60,494 nt of DNA from Pricia antarctica. GTDB lineage: Bacteria; Bacteroidota; Bacteroidia; Flavobacteriales; Flavobacteriaceae. Below, piece by piece: positions 1 to 9,030 of this stretch. Each line of letters starts with the position of its first letter. Within the stretch, counting starts at the first letter, position 1. Made by a program: the position numbers and the translations under genes. The notes beneath the pieces are model-generated. The model did no database searches. It had not been told where the DNA came from and saw nothing but the letters and a program-made list of their open reading frames with translations. The stretch lies in NCBI RefSeq assembly GCF_900101815.1, contig NZ_FNAO01000012.1, positions 1 through 60,494 of the forward strand, written 5' to 3'.

Positions 1-33
1 TTTCTCGAATTCCGTTTGTTCTTCTTTTCTCAT
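1..33 (-). CDS. 5' end of a gene cut by the window edge (unknown)
   Basis: Eleven codons read leftwards from an ATG (complement of 31-33) to the edge without a stop, giving a charged start (MRKEEQTEFEK). A 40-bp near-perfect palindrome lies 4 bp upstream, which is why I take it as a real start. Too little is visible to name it; a self-regulated DNA-binding protein would fit the palindrome, but that is a guess. Confidence 0.35.
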   Translation of the reverse strand, partial: MRKEEQTEFEK

Positions 34-37
34 GGTT

Positions 38-77
38 CTGTCTGAATAAAATTAATGATTAAATTTATTTCAGACAG
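38..77. promoter_or_regulatory. 40-bp near-perfect palindrome, candidate operator
   Basis: The outer arms CTGTCTGAA and TTCAGACAG are perfectly complementary. The inner AT-rich part matches at most positions, including TTAAT/ATTAA. It sits directly in front of the truncated leftward gene. It is too long and symmetrical for chance. An autoregulatory operator is the simplest reading; a transposon end is an alternative. Confidence 0.5.
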
Positions 78-574
78 AGTTCAGTTTACACTCTCTAGGA
101 TTTATTTGTTGGAGAACTTTATGTGATTTCTAATTACAATACCTTTTTATAGATTCTTTTTATAGCTTGTCATAATTATAAAATTTGCGCAAAGCTTTAT
201 ACACCAAAAAAGTATGTATTTCTTGACGATTAATTCCTTTTTTATAGGTTGCAATTCACAAAATCAATTAGGTAATATTGTCAAGACCGCAAACCTCAAA
301 ACATGAATAAAATTCGCAGCGTGCAACATTTCATTTTGATATAGTGTTCTCGTATAGTCGGTTACATCAACATCATCCATATGTTAGAAAATTATTAAAA
401 CGGCAACTATAATTAAGTTCCTACACTGGTTAGTAACCTCGCTTTTATGGGGTGCATGCTTTCGACCTCTAGCATGTTCTTAAGGTCAAGAGTCTTACGT
501 GCTGACCCTGATAATCTTCAAATATTATACCTGAATCACCTCAACTATCTTCTTTGAGGTTCTATGCGCCCATC
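78..574. other. Gene-free stretch with a 23-bp repeat shared with 27.9 kb
   Basis: No convincing gene is visible. Positions 330-352 match 27890-27912 with one mismatch in 23 bases (core ATATAGTGTTCTCG). A weak hairpin (ACCTCA at 538-543, TGAGGT at 555-560) lies just past the stop of the leftward glycosylase-like gene and may end the restriction operon transcript. Confidence 0.4.
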
Positions 575-1231
575 TCAATGAATTAGATGTCTCTTAATTA
601 ATGGCGTAGGGTCTGAATTAGGATTCAACCAATTTACCCTACTAGGATGGGTTGTTAAAATTACGGTCAAACCCTGCGTGTTCTTATAGATATTAGTTTG
701 CCATTTCCTTTTATTGTTTTCCGTAAAAGTGTCAATCAAATCTGAGGCGTTTAACTTAGAACGAACAAAGCCCCCTACTCTCTTACCAAAACAAATTATG
801 TTTTTTACTTCCAAGGCATCTATCACCTTTTCATGGAACGGCCAACACAAACCCGCTAAATCGTTGAAATCTTCTGCAATATCTCTTTCCAATCTAGAAC
901 GCTGAAATATCATATTACTGGCAGGGGTCAGTTGCGGTTCTAACCCTAAAGAATTGAGAAGATGCACGACCCTTCTTTGATGAGGAGATTCTCCTGCATT
1001 CTTACTGGTCCAAACCTCATCAGCATACTCGGACCAAAACTCTTTACCTCCAATTTTTACCGTATGCGATTTTATTGTTTGATCAAGGTTGTCTTCCAAC
1101 TTACCGCCTGGGTTAATCCCTAATAAGTAAACTGGCTTTTTCCCTTCAAATGCCTTCGAACCTGAATAAAATACGGCGCCGTTTACATCCCATAATTTTT
1201 GAGGTATTGCTGCAAGAAGTTCTTTATTCAT
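575..1231 (-). CDS. Uracil-DNA-glycosylase-superfamily protein
   Basis: A 218-residue protein with two hallmarks of the UDG superfamily. Motif 1 (LLGINPGG, about residues 35-42) resembles the GINPG/GMNPG motif of Mug/TDG/SMUG enzymes and includes the catalytic Asn. A late motif (THPSRVNW, about residues 194-201) resembles the HPS loop that enters the DNA minor groove. Such enzymes cut the N-glycosidic bond of uracil or related bases. It starts 10 bp after the hsdR stop, so it is the last gene of the restriction operon. This suggests a role in DNA quality control or in attacking modified phage DNA, but the substrate cannot be read from sequence. The superfamily is fairly sure, the exact family is not. 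Confidence 0.7.
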   Translation of the reverse strand: MNKELLAAIPQKLWDVNGAVFYSGSKAFEGKKPVYLLGINPGGKLEDNLDQTIKSHTVKIGGKEFWSEYADEVWTSKNAGESPHQRRVVHLLNSLGLEPQLTPASNMIFQRSRLERDIAEDFNDLAGLCWPFHEKVIDALEVKNIICFGKRVGGFVRSKLNASDLIDTFTENNKRKWQTNIYKNTQGLTVILTTHPSRVNWLNPNSDPTPLIKRHLIH

Positions 1232-1241
1232 AGTACTTACT

Positions 1242-4079
1242 TTATCCCATACCCTCTATAAAAGTTTCAATGAACCCCTTTATTTTAGCCAGTACACGCT
1301 CTGATGAGGTTGCACGTTCCCGTAGGCTTGGTCGTTCCTTCATTACGGCTATGACTTCATCTCTTAAAGGTTCCTTTTGGGTAAATAAGTAATTACTGAT
1401 GGTATCTATCAAACGCTTGTTGTCCAAGTTTTCTTCTTGGCTGAGGTTTTTGATCGCCTTCTTTTTTTCGTTGGTCCAGAAACTATCGAATTCATCCGCG
1501 ACTAAATCCGAATCCCTGATCAGCGGTAAGTTTTCCTCAATGAATCGCTCTATAAGCTCTTTTTTACTTCTAAGCTGTGCCTCCGAGGATAGCATGTCTG
1601 AAATTGCTTTGCGTTGCTGTTCCTGTTCCTTCGGTTGTGACTCGTATAGCTTTGCCAAAAGGGTGAGGATATAGGCTACATTGACCTCATCCCTGCGTAT
1701 CAGTTCCAATTCAAAATCAATGTCATCTAATATGGACACTTTTTCTTTTTGAGTCTCCGATCGTATGGTGTCATAAAGGTCTAGGTACTTGCTTTTATAA
1801 TTTTCAAATGTTTGCTCGTCCATCCCCAGATCTTCATGACTGAACTCGGTAAAGGTGTTTAGGACGTTCTTGACCCGCATCAGTTGCCTGAACGCTTTTA
1901 CGAACTCCAACTCCTCTTCCTCAGAAATCAGGTCGTTAACGCTATCGAAAGTAGGTGCTATCTCCAAAACCTTTTCCACCGCTTCATTGAAATCTTCGAT
2001 ATAATCCTCGTAGGGCTGAATAATTATTTCTTCTATGGCATCCTTGTTCGAAAACAAGGTAATCGCCTCATCGGTAGCCTCCTTTAGGTTTCTAAAGGCT
2101 ACAACATTGCCCTGAGACTTCACCTCGTCCAAAATCCTGTTCGTACGGGAGTATGCTTGAATTAGGCCATGATGCTTTAGGTTCTTATCTACGTAAATGG
2201 TATTTAGCAATTTACTATCAAAACCAGTCAAGAACATGTTCACCACCAAGAGCACATCTACTTGCTTGTTTTTAACCCGTTTACCAATATCCTTGTAATA
2301 CCCGTAAAATTCGTTGGTGGAATAGTTGGTCCGAAACATGGCATTGTAATTATCAATGAAATCGTCCAGCTTTTCCCTTGTGTGTTTGGTGTCATATTGC
2401 AGAACTGGCTCACCTACCCTAAAATCTTCATAATCCTCATCTGGTATGAAGCCCGTGGCATCCTCATCCAATTGGTTGGCTTGGTAAGAAAATATTGTCG
2501 CCACCCTTAGATCATGCAAGCCTTCTTCCTTTTTTCTTTGTAAAATCTCGTAATATTTGATGAGTGTCTTTACGTTCTGCACACAGAAAATGGCGGTAAA
2601 CTTTTTGCTGTGGGTTTTTCTATTATGGTTCTTTATAATGAAGTCAGCATTGTTTTCAAGACGTTCTGGGGCTTCCATTACCTCAGCGGTATTGATATCC
2701 TCCACATTTAGGTCAACCACATCCTCTTTGAGCTTTACGGTGCTCATGTACTCAATGGAGAACTTTAAGACGTTCCTATCCCTAATGGCATCCGTAATCA
2801 CGTATTTATGCAAACATTCTTCAAATAGGTCTTTGGTGGTGCGTTTACCCAAGGCGTTCTTCACCGAATTATCTGCAAATATGGGTGTGCCCGTAAACCC
2901 GAACATCTGGCTATTTTCAAAAAATGCTTTTATTCTGTTGTGGGTCTCCCCGAACTGGCTACGGTGGCACTCATCAAAAATGAAGACAACCTTTTTTTCT
3001 TTCAAACCCTCCATCTTATTAAGATGTTTGGGGTTCACAATGGCCGTATTCAGTTTCTGGATGGTGGTTACTATAAGCTTGGTATCGTTACTTAATTGCT
3101 TTACCAAAGCTGAGGTATTATTGGTAGCATCTATACTACCCTCGCTAAAGCTGTTGAACTCCCTGATGGTCTGATAATCCAAATCTTTACGGTCAACTAC
3201 AAATACAACCTTATGTACCCCATTAAGATTTGTAAGAATTTGGGCTGTTTTAAAGGATGTAAGCGTTTTGCCCGATCCCGTGGTGTGCCAGATGTACCCA
3301 AACTTGGAACTGGTCTTTACACGCTCTACAATTGTCTCGGTCGCATAATACTGGTAAGGTCTCAACACCATGAGAATGTTGGCCGTATTCAGCACTACAT
3401 ATTTGGTAATCATTTTGGATAGATGGCAAGGTTCCAAAAATGTATTCGAGAAATCCCTCAACTGGGTAATAATCATATTGTCCTCTGATGCCCAAAAGAA
3501 AGTCTGTTTAAAGGACCTTGCTTTTACAGGATTGTTCGCGAAGTACTTAGTGTTTACCCCGTTACTGATTACGAAAAGCTGTATATACTGAAACAAACCT
3601 CTACCAGAGCCAAAGGAATGCCGTTCGTAACGATTTATCTGATTGAAGGCCTCCTTCATTTCCAGACCCCGTTTCTTTAGCTCTATCTGGACTAATGGCA
3701 AGCCGTTGATCAAGATAGTTACGTCATAGCGGTTTTTATAAGACCCCTCCATGTTTATTTGGTGGGTAACTTGGTATTGGTTCTTGCACCAATGCACCTG
3801 ATCAATTAGCTCTATATAACCTGTATCGCCATTATCTTTGGCATAGGTGATTCTATCCCGTAATGTTTTGGCCTTTTCATAGATATTGCCTTTAGAGAGG
3901 ACATTCAGAATTTGTTTAAACTCGCTTTCTGAATATGTGGCTTTATTGTGCTTTTCGAGTTTGTTTTTTAGATTTTTGATAAGGGCCGCCTCATCCTTAA
4001 TGACCACTTTTTTATACCCAAGTTCCTTTAATTGGTTGACTAGATTTTCTTCTAAGATATACTCTGGTTGTGTGGTCAT
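1242..4079 (-). CDS. hsdR: Type I restriction enzyme, R (restriction/translocase) subunit
   Basis: 945 residues, normal for HsdR. The N-terminal nuclease domain shows a PD-(D/E)xK pattern: Asp in NRYDVTIL and the ELK of VQIELKKRG, about residues 119-134. A superfamily-2 helicase core follows, with Walker A (TTGSGKT, about residue 265), DECH in VFIFDECHRSQ and the GFTGTP motif. A helical C-terminal region binds the rest of the complex. The enzyme translocates DNA with ATP and cuts far from the unmethylated site, together with HsdM and HsdS encoded upstream. Its ATG overlaps the stop of the preceding pentapeptide gene by one base, indicating translational coupling. No frameshift is seen, so it should be active. 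Confidence 0.95.
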   Translation of the reverse strand: MTTQPEYILEENLVNQLKELGYKKVVIKDEAALIKNLKNKLEKHNKATYSESEFKQILNVLSKGNIYEKAKTLRDRITYAKDNGDTGYIELIDQVHWCKNQYQVTHQINMEGSYKNRYDVTILINGLPLVQIELKKRGLEMKEAFNQINRYERHSFGSGRGLFQYIQLFVISNGVNTKYFANNPVKARSFKQTFFWASEDNMIITQLRDFSNTFLEPCHLSKMITKYVVLNTANILMVLRPYQYYATETIVERVKTSSKFGYIWHTTGSGKTLTSFKTAQILTNLNGVHKVVFVVDRKDLDYQTIREFNSFSEGSIDATNNTSALVKQLSNDTKLIVTTIQKLNTAIVNPKHLNKMEGLKEKKVVFIFDECHRSQFGETHNRIKAFFENSQMFGFTGTPIFADNSVKNALGKRTTKDLFEECLHKYVITDAIRDRNVLKFSIEYMSTVKLKEDVVDLNVEDINTAEVMEAPERLENNADFIIKNHNRKTHSKKFTAIFCVQNVKTLIKYYEILQRKKEEGLHDLRVATIFSYQANQLDEDATGFIPDEDYEDFRVGEPVLQYDTKHTREKLDDFIDNYNAMFRTNYSTNEFYGYYKDIGKRVKNKQVDVLLVVNMFLTGFDSKLLNTIYVDKNLKHHGLIQAYSRTNRILDEVKSQGNVVAFRNLKEATDEAITLFSNKDAIEEIIIQPYEDYIEDFNEAVEKVLEIAPTFDSVNDLISEEEELEFVKAFRQLMRVKNVLNTFTEFSHEDLGMDEQTFENYKSKYLDLYDTIRSETQKEKVSILDDIDFELELIRRDEVNVAYILTLLAKLYESQPKEQEQQRKAISDMLSSEAQLRSKKELIERFIEENLPLIRDSDLVADEFDSFWTNEKKKAIKNLSQEENLDNKRLIDTISNYLFTQKEPLRDEVIAVMKERPSLRERATSSERVLAKIKGFIETFIEGMG

Positions 4080-5428
4080 TATCTAAATTTTCGGAAAGCT
4101 TGAACAATTTGGAAAAGCCCATAGCTGACAAAAATACGTTGGGCAAAATTGAAAATTTGAAAAAAACCAGATGGTGCCAAGCTCGTTTCAATAAAATCAG
4201 ATTTATGCGTTGGATCTAGGGATATAAAATAGTACTTAACCACTTCTTCAAAAACCTGCCAATCAAAATCACAGTTTGTACACAAAATCACATATTCCTC
4301 TGTGAGTGTAAGCATAATATAAAAAATAATAGAACTACCTAAAAAGGTGAAAACAATACCTCTCAAAAATGATGTGCCATAAATATTCGACAATCCATTT
4401 AACCCCAAAATGAATCTATTAACCAAAAACTTAAAGGCTCCTTTACTCTTATAAAATTCTTTCAAGGTTTTCTTTTCAAATTTTCGAACCTCCAAACCCT
4501 GAACTATATCGTTATTTTCCTTATATAGCTTACCAAGAATTTTAAAGGTCTCAATTTTATTTCGGAAAGGAATGTGGCCCTCCCTGCGTACCGCACATTG
4601 ATATACATCCGCATTTTCATTCTTATAGAAATCTTTAATAACAGAAATTTTACTGTCTCCGTTTTTTTCATCAGGATAAAGAAGGCTATGGAATTTTTTT
4701 GCCAAAGCGTTATCCTCTTTATTTTTCAATTCCTCCTCCAACGTTTTGAATCCTTTCCATTTTTCAAATTCAATATCATTGGCCGTAATTTTTCCTTGGA
4801 TATATGCCAGTGATAAATCTAGTCCCTTTTTAAATTTAGAACCACGGAGCGTCAGGACATTTTCTATTAGCGTATAGGTGAGAAGAGCATTTCCTTGGAA
4901 AATAATATCAGAGAGAATAGCCGTTTTATGAAACTTTGTATTTAAAAAAATTACATTCTCCGCAAACGTGCAATTCCAGAAACTGACATATTCCTTAAAT
5001 GAGGTATTGTAAAAGTTGGTCTTGCCAAAAAAATGACATTTCTGGAATGAAGCTTTTTCATTAAATTCGGTATTTTCTAAGGAAAATTCTTTTGTAAATT
5101 TTGTATCATCCCTATCTGAAATTGTACCCTCATTTGAAACAGGGCCAAATTCTACCTTTTTATTAAATTCTACATTTTTTACCTGAACTTTTTCCTTAAA
5201 AAGGCAATTCTCAAATTTTATTTCATTCGAAATGGATAATTTAGTCTCTGAATCTCCTTCAAGAATAAATTCTTCCTCAAATTCACAATGTGTGAAATGT
5301 ATATCTCGCTTTAGTAGCTTTAAATTTAATTTGCCTATTATAGTCCTATTTTTAAATGACAGTAATGTTCTATCAGGAGAAGTAATAGCAACGTCCAAAT
5401 CATGAACTGTAAGCGTTTTTTTTTTCAT
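4079..5428 (-). CDS. Pentapeptide-repeat protein with C-terminal membrane segments, inside the RM operon
   Basis: A 449-residue protein not found in ordinary hsd operons. Residues about 40-210 carry imperfect pentapeptide-type repeats with F or L at the centre every five residues (for example FENCLF, FQKCHFFGKTNF, FWNCTFAENVIF), which build a right-handed beta-helix. A linker follows, with a segment starting IPFRNKIETFKILGKLYKEN. The C-terminal 100 residues hold a clear membrane helix (about 355-378, GIVFTFLGSSIIFYIMLTL) and a second hydrophobic segment near the end. The two bracket a short LDPTHK region, a layout like a two-helix channel whose selectivity filter is lost. It lies between hsdS and hsdR with 1-bp spacing on both sides, so it is co-translated. 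Its function is unknown; a membrane effector or an anchor for the RM complex are inferences. Confidence 0.75.
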   Translation of the reverse strand: MKKKTLTVHDLDVAITSPDRTLLSFKNRTIIGKLNLKLLKRDIHFTHCEFEEEFILEGDSETKLSISNEIKFENCLFKEKVQVKNVEFNKKVEFGPVSNEGTISDRDDTKFTKEFSLENTEFNEKASFQKCHFFGKTNFYNTSFKEYVSFWNCTFAENVIFLNTKFHKTAILSDIIFQGNALLTYTLIENVLTLRGSKFKKGLDLSLAYIQGKITANDIEFEKWKGFKTLEEELKNKEDNALAKKFHSLLYPDEKNGDSKISVIKDFYKNENADVYQCAVRREGHIPFRNKIETFKILGKLYKENNDIVQGLEVRKFEKKTLKEFYKSKGAFKFLVNRFILGLNGLSNIYGTSFLRGIVFTFLGSSIIFYIMLTLTEEYVILCTNCDFDWQVFEEVVKYYFISLDPTHKSDFIETSLAPSGFFQIFNFAQRIFVSYGLFQIVQAFRKFR

Positions 5429-5429
5429 A

Positions 5430-6662
5430 CTAAATAAACATTTGCTGCAACAGCCCTTTTTTAAACTGTTGGGTGTGTTCTAATTGGGAATTGACCAAAC
5501 CTATTTTTTTATCAATTGCATTTAAAAAATTAGCGATTCTGGTTTGTTCTTCCCCAGAAACAGGCAAACCAATTTTAGCTCCGTTTAAGAAATCGGTATT
5601 ATTAATATTCATTGTGTTTTTGGCCCCTTTTTGAACCAAAGGATTCAGATAATTATAAGTATTAACCCATGATAAAAAATAATTGTGAAGCATAAATCCG
5701 ATATTTTTATTAATAGGTTTGAGTACCACATATAATGGAGAAGTAACACCTGTTCTGCCTGTTAGATTTTGCTTGATAATACCATAAGGGAAGTCCTTAG
5801 TAGGACTTTTTGTATATATGACATCAACGGGATTTACTATTTTATAATGGGAAATACTTTTGGCAGAATAAGACCGACCTAAATGTTTTAACTGATTTAT
5901 TACCCCTTTTTTCTTAGCAACAGAAAAGACTTCATCTAGTGAATCATTACTATTTTTAGTCTTATGTTCATACAATACGTTGGCTAACTTACTCTCCTCC
6001 CAATCTGAGTAATCGCCGCCATCGGACCGTTTAAACCGTAACTTTTGAGAAAACAATTGTTGCATCACCCCTTTCTTAAATTGCTCTAAAAGGGTTTTCT
6101 TTTGTTGTAATTGCCTTATTTTTTTATCTACCGATGAAAGAAAGGAGGCTATTTTTTTCTGCTCCGAAAGTGTTGGGTAATCTATGAGGTAATCCCCAAT
6201 CAAACTCGCGCTAAGGTTTCTTTGTCCACCACTATTGCTTAAGTTTCTAATCTTTTTATAATGGTGTGATAGAACTTGAAATAAAAAAAATTCGTTTATT
6301 TCATTTCCGGTAATAATGGCTGCACAAGCCTGATTGGTTGAAGCCTCTATATTTAGTATAGCAACTTGACCTCTAGTTTTTCCTTGGCCATACATTGCCA
6401 TCAAAATCGTCCCAATCTGAAAAATTTTTGCCGAAGAATTATTTAATCCCTGAGATGTAATAAATTCATCTGCGGAGTTAATATTGTTAAAATGCACAAG
6501 AGATGTCGTTATCCATGGAATATTGCCATTCCAGTATTCTGGTTTACTCCTATTCGGAGTTCCTCCAGAGGTTATTTTAGATACATTCTTCAACTTCTTT
6601 TTCACCCATTGCTCGCAAAAATCGTCAAACCTTAATATAGGTACACGTTTAAATTTCTTCAT
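5430..6662 (-). CDS. hsdS: Type I restriction-modification specificity subunit
   Basis: 410 residues with the two-fold plan of HsdS. The first target-recognition domain opens with W(V)KKKLKNVSKITSGGTP. It is followed by a helical spacer (QKKIASFLSSVDKKIRQLQ, then LLEQFKKGVMQQLFSQ). A second recognition domain (about residues 210-365) ends in a matching helix, RIANFLNAIDKKI...QFKKGLLQQMF. The paired helices set the spacing between the two half-sites. Both recognition domains are complete, so a bipartite target is expected; its sequence cannot be predicted. It sits 1 bp after hsdM. I saw no inverted repeats or a second partial hsdS nearby that would suggest phase variation. Confidence 0.93.
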   Translation of the reverse strand: MKKFKRVPILRFDDFCEQWVKKKLKNVSKITSGGTPNRSKPEYWNGNIPWITTSLVHFNNINSADEFITSQGLNNSSAKIFQIGTILMAMYGQGKTRGQVAILNIEASTNQACAAIITGNEINEFFLFQVLSHHYKKIRNLSNSGGQRNLSASLIGDYLIDYPTLSEQKKIASFLSSVDKKIRQLQQKKTLLEQFKKGVMQQLFSQKLRFKRSDGGDYSDWEESKLANVLYEHKTKNSNDSLDEVFSVAKKKGVINQLKHLGRSYSAKSISHYKIVNPVDVIYTKSPTKDFPYGIIKQNLTGRTGVTSPLYVVLKPINKNIGFMLHNYFLSWVNTYNYLNPLVQKGAKNTMNINNTDFLNGAKIGLPVSGEEQTRIANFLNAIDKKIGLVNSQLEHTQQFKKGLLQQMFI

Positions 6663-6663
6663 C

Positions 6664-8226
6664 CTAAAACGGTGATGGAATGTTCAGTTGCTTACAAAAA
6701 TCGATAATGGTAGTATCGGTTTCCGCAATGTCCTTTTCTAAATCCCTCAAGGCGCTGGAAACCTCATCCAAATTTACAGGTTCCTCTTCTTCAAAGGTAT
6801 CCACATAACGGGGTATATTTAAGTTATAATCGTTTTCTTTAACTTCATCTAACTTTGCTACATAACTGTATTTATCCAAGGTCGTACGCTCCCTATATGT
6901 TTGTATAATAGTATCTACATGTTCGTCGGTCAATAGGTTTTTATTGCCGTCCTTATCAAAACTTTGGGAGGCATCAATGAATAAAATATCATCATCATTG
7001 ACCCTGCATTTACTTAGCACCAAAATACAGGTGGGTATGCTAGTACCATAAAAGATGTTGGCAGGTAGGCCAATAACGGTATCTAAGTAGTTGAGGTCTT
7101 TTATAATATACTTTCTTATAGTCTCTTCCGCTGCACCCCTAAATAATACCCCATGTGGCAATACACAGGCCATGGTGCCATTTTCCGCTAATTGGTATAG
7201 CATATGCTGTAAAAAAGCGAAGTCTGCCTTACTGGTAGGTGCTAAACGCCCGTACTGGCTAAAACGTTCATCGTTCTCATTCAATGGGTTATTCTTGCCC
7301 CTCCATTTAGCTGAAAAAGGTGGGTTGGCCACTACAGCTTCAAATTTCTGGTCTAAATGCTGAGGTTGCTCTAAGGTATCTTCCTGCTTTATATCAAAAT
7401 TACGGTAATGAACATCATGCAAAATCATGTTCATCCTCGCCAAGTTGTAAGTGGTACGGTTCAACTCTTGACCGAAAAACTCGTCAACCTCAACCTCTCT
7501 GGCTACCCGCAATAACAAGGAACCACTGCCACATGTGGGATCGTATACGCTTTTTAGCCTTTTCTTACCTGTGGTTACAATCTTTGCCAGTATTTTGGAC
7601 ACCTGCTGTGGGGTATAGAACTCCCCTGCCTTCTTACCTGCACCACTGGCAAATTGGGATATAAGATACTCATAAGCATCACCCAAAACGTCTGAATCGG
7701 CATCCTCTAATGCGAAATCAATTTTATCTAGATGTAGTAGTACCTTAGAAATTAAACTGTTTCTTGCCTCTGTGCTTCTGCCTAGTTTGGTACTGTTGAG
7801 GTCTAGGTCTTCGAACAGTTTATTGAAGTCATCCTCACTTTCTGTACCCATTGTACTCTGCTCTATACTGTTAAGGATGCCCTCTAAATCGGCCAGTATA
7901 AAGTTACTTTCGGTCTCGGTGTTTGCGTTACCCTTTTTGGCTATAAAATTAAATAGTTCATCTGGCCTTAAAAAGTATCCAAGTTTCAGTAGGGATTCTT
8001 CACGTATGGCTTGTAAGTCCTCCATATTAGTAACCTTATGGTAGTCCTTTACCTTCTCTGTTTCTAAAAGTTGGTTAGCGTATAGGTATTGCTTCTCGGA
8101 AAGGTATTTGTAGAAGATAAATCCTAATATGTAATCACGGAATTCGTCGGCATCCATTTTGCCTCTTAATTCATTGGCAATGTTCCACAATTGAGCTTCA
8201 AGTAGTTTTTTTTGTTCTTCTGACAT
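6664..8226 (-). CDS. hsdM: Type I restriction-modification methyltransferase subunit
   Basis: 520 residues, typical length. The N-terminal helical HsdM domain (LWNIANELRGKMDADEFRDY) is followed by the N6-adenine methyltransferase domain. AdoMet motif I is DPTCGSGSLLL (about residue 222) and the catalytic motif IV is NPPF (about residue 305). It methylates adenine in the HsdS-defined target and protects host DNA. It is the first gene of the operon; a TAnnTTTG promoter box lies 36 bp upstream of the start. Confidence 0.95.
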   Translation of the reverse strand: MSEEQKKLLEAQLWNIANELRGKMDADEFRDYILGFIFYKYLSEKQYLYANQLLETEKVKDYHKVTNMEDLQAIREESLLKLGYFLRPDELFNFIAKKGNANTETESNFILADLEGILNSIEQSTMGTESEDDFNKLFEDLDLNSTKLGRSTEARNSLISKVLLHLDKIDFALEDADSDVLGDAYEYLISQFASGAGKKAGEFYTPQQVSKILAKIVTTGKKRLKSVYDPTCGSGSLLLRVAREVEVDEFFGQELNRTTYNLARMNMILHDVHYRNFDIKQEDTLEQPQHLDQKFEAVVANPPFSAKWRGKNNPLNENDERFSQYGRLAPTSKADFAFLQHMLYQLAENGTMACVLPHGVLFRGAAEETIRKYIIKDLNYLDTVIGLPANIFYGTSIPTCILVLSKCRVNDDDILFIDASQSFDKDGNKNLLTDEHVDTIIQTYRERTTLDKYSYVAKLDEVKENDYNLNIPRYVDTFEEEEPVNLDEVSSALRDLEKDIAETDTTIIDFCKQLNIPSPF

Positions 8227-8261
8227 GTTCGATGGTTAGTAGGAAAATATATCGGTGGTTT

Positions 8262-8269
8262 CAAATATA
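8262..8269 (-). promoter_or_regulatory. Bacteroidota -7 box for the hsd operon
   Basis: Read leftwards the bases are TATATTTG, a perfect match to the TAnnTTTG -7 consensus, 36 bp before the hsdM ATG. No clear TTG -33 element was found at the ideal spacing, so confidence is moderate. Confidence 0.5.
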
Positions 8270-8616
8270 GGGTTATTCAAGAAAGATATTTACTAAAACC
8301 CTATGCTTGGTATTGGGAATTTAGAGAAAGGCGGCACTAAATAATGGTAGGCAAAACAATCTCAACCGCAAAATTGTATAAGACAATCTACTGCTTATCA
8401 AGACCATAGGGTTAAAATGGAACTAAATTATATCCTTCGTATTTAAATAGTAAGTCTTGACGCAAAGCGGTGAAAAAAAAGTCCAAAATTTAAAGTTGCC
8501 GGTTTGAATCGATACCCCCGAGGGGTTGGATAAATCGATTTCCTTTTGAGGGGGTGGGGTCTCAAACGTAGGTATGGAAACGATAACAAGTGCATATAGC
8601 ATTTTTTAAAACCTTT
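8270..8616. other. Gene-free stretch with a cruciform-like inverted repeat
   Basis: No gene is seen between hsdM and the zinc-finger gene. AATCGAT (8507-8513) and ATCGATT (8534-8540) form an inverted repeat around a CCCC/GGGG core (8516-8525). It lies downstream of the zinc-finger gene and may be its terminator or a binding site. Confidence 0.35.
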
Positions 8617-9030
8617 CTATTTTAAATTTCTGAGTTGTCTTGCTATCTCCGTGGCTAATTGCACCACACCCATATTATTTGACTGTTTTTTCCTCGCCCA
8701 TTGGAGGGTCATACGCTCCCTACTTGTTTCCCTGACACGTTCTATGTCGGTTGCGGTATTACCTTCCTTAAAACGGCTGGAAATGCCTCCGATGATGAGG
8801 TTCTGCATAATGACCTTGTCATAGTTCGCTAAGGCAGCCTTACGCATAAGTTTTTGAAGCTTGCGGCTCTGAATACCTTTTCTAGGATTAAGACCAAACC
8901 TGACCTTATACTCCTGAGCATTTAGGCCATGCCTTTTGTTTACGTGCAATAATAGCTTATCGTAGGCTACGGCGCAGATTGCGCATATTGGTTGCCCTTT
9001 TTTATTGAATTGGTGTTCTAAATAGGTCAT
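8617..9030 (-). CDS. Ros/MucR-type zinc-finger transcription factor
   Basis: 137 residues. The N-terminal part contains CAIC-x9-H-VNKR-H, matching the C-x2-C-x9-H-x4-H prokaryotic zinc finger of the Ros/MucR family, followed by the family's HGLNAQEYKVRFGL stretch. The rest is basic and helical (ARKKQSNN near the end). Ros/MucR proteins are DNA-binding, mainly repressors. In Bacteroidota similar proteins often sit on mobile or defence islands. It lies between the hsd operon and a divergent ATPase gene, so it could regulate either. A 12-bp perfect palindrome in the 395-bp divergent region is a candidate site. Confidence 0.72.
   Translation of the reverse strand: MTYLEHQFNKKGQPICAICAVAYDKLLLHVNKRHGLNAQEYKVRFGLNPRKGIQSRKLQKLMRKAALANYDKVIMQNLIIGGISSRFKEGNTATDIERVRETSRERMTLQWARKKQSNNMGVVQLATEIARQLRNLK

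Noticed and set aside
2557-3174. 205-residue plus-strand frame inside hsdR
   Set aside because: Opposite strand of a well-supported helicase region; composition is not protein-like and no start context is seen.
4079-5428. Functional potassium channel fused to pentapeptide repeats
   Set aside because: The region between the two C-terminal hydrophobic segments lacks a TVGYG-type filter, so ion selectivity is not supported.
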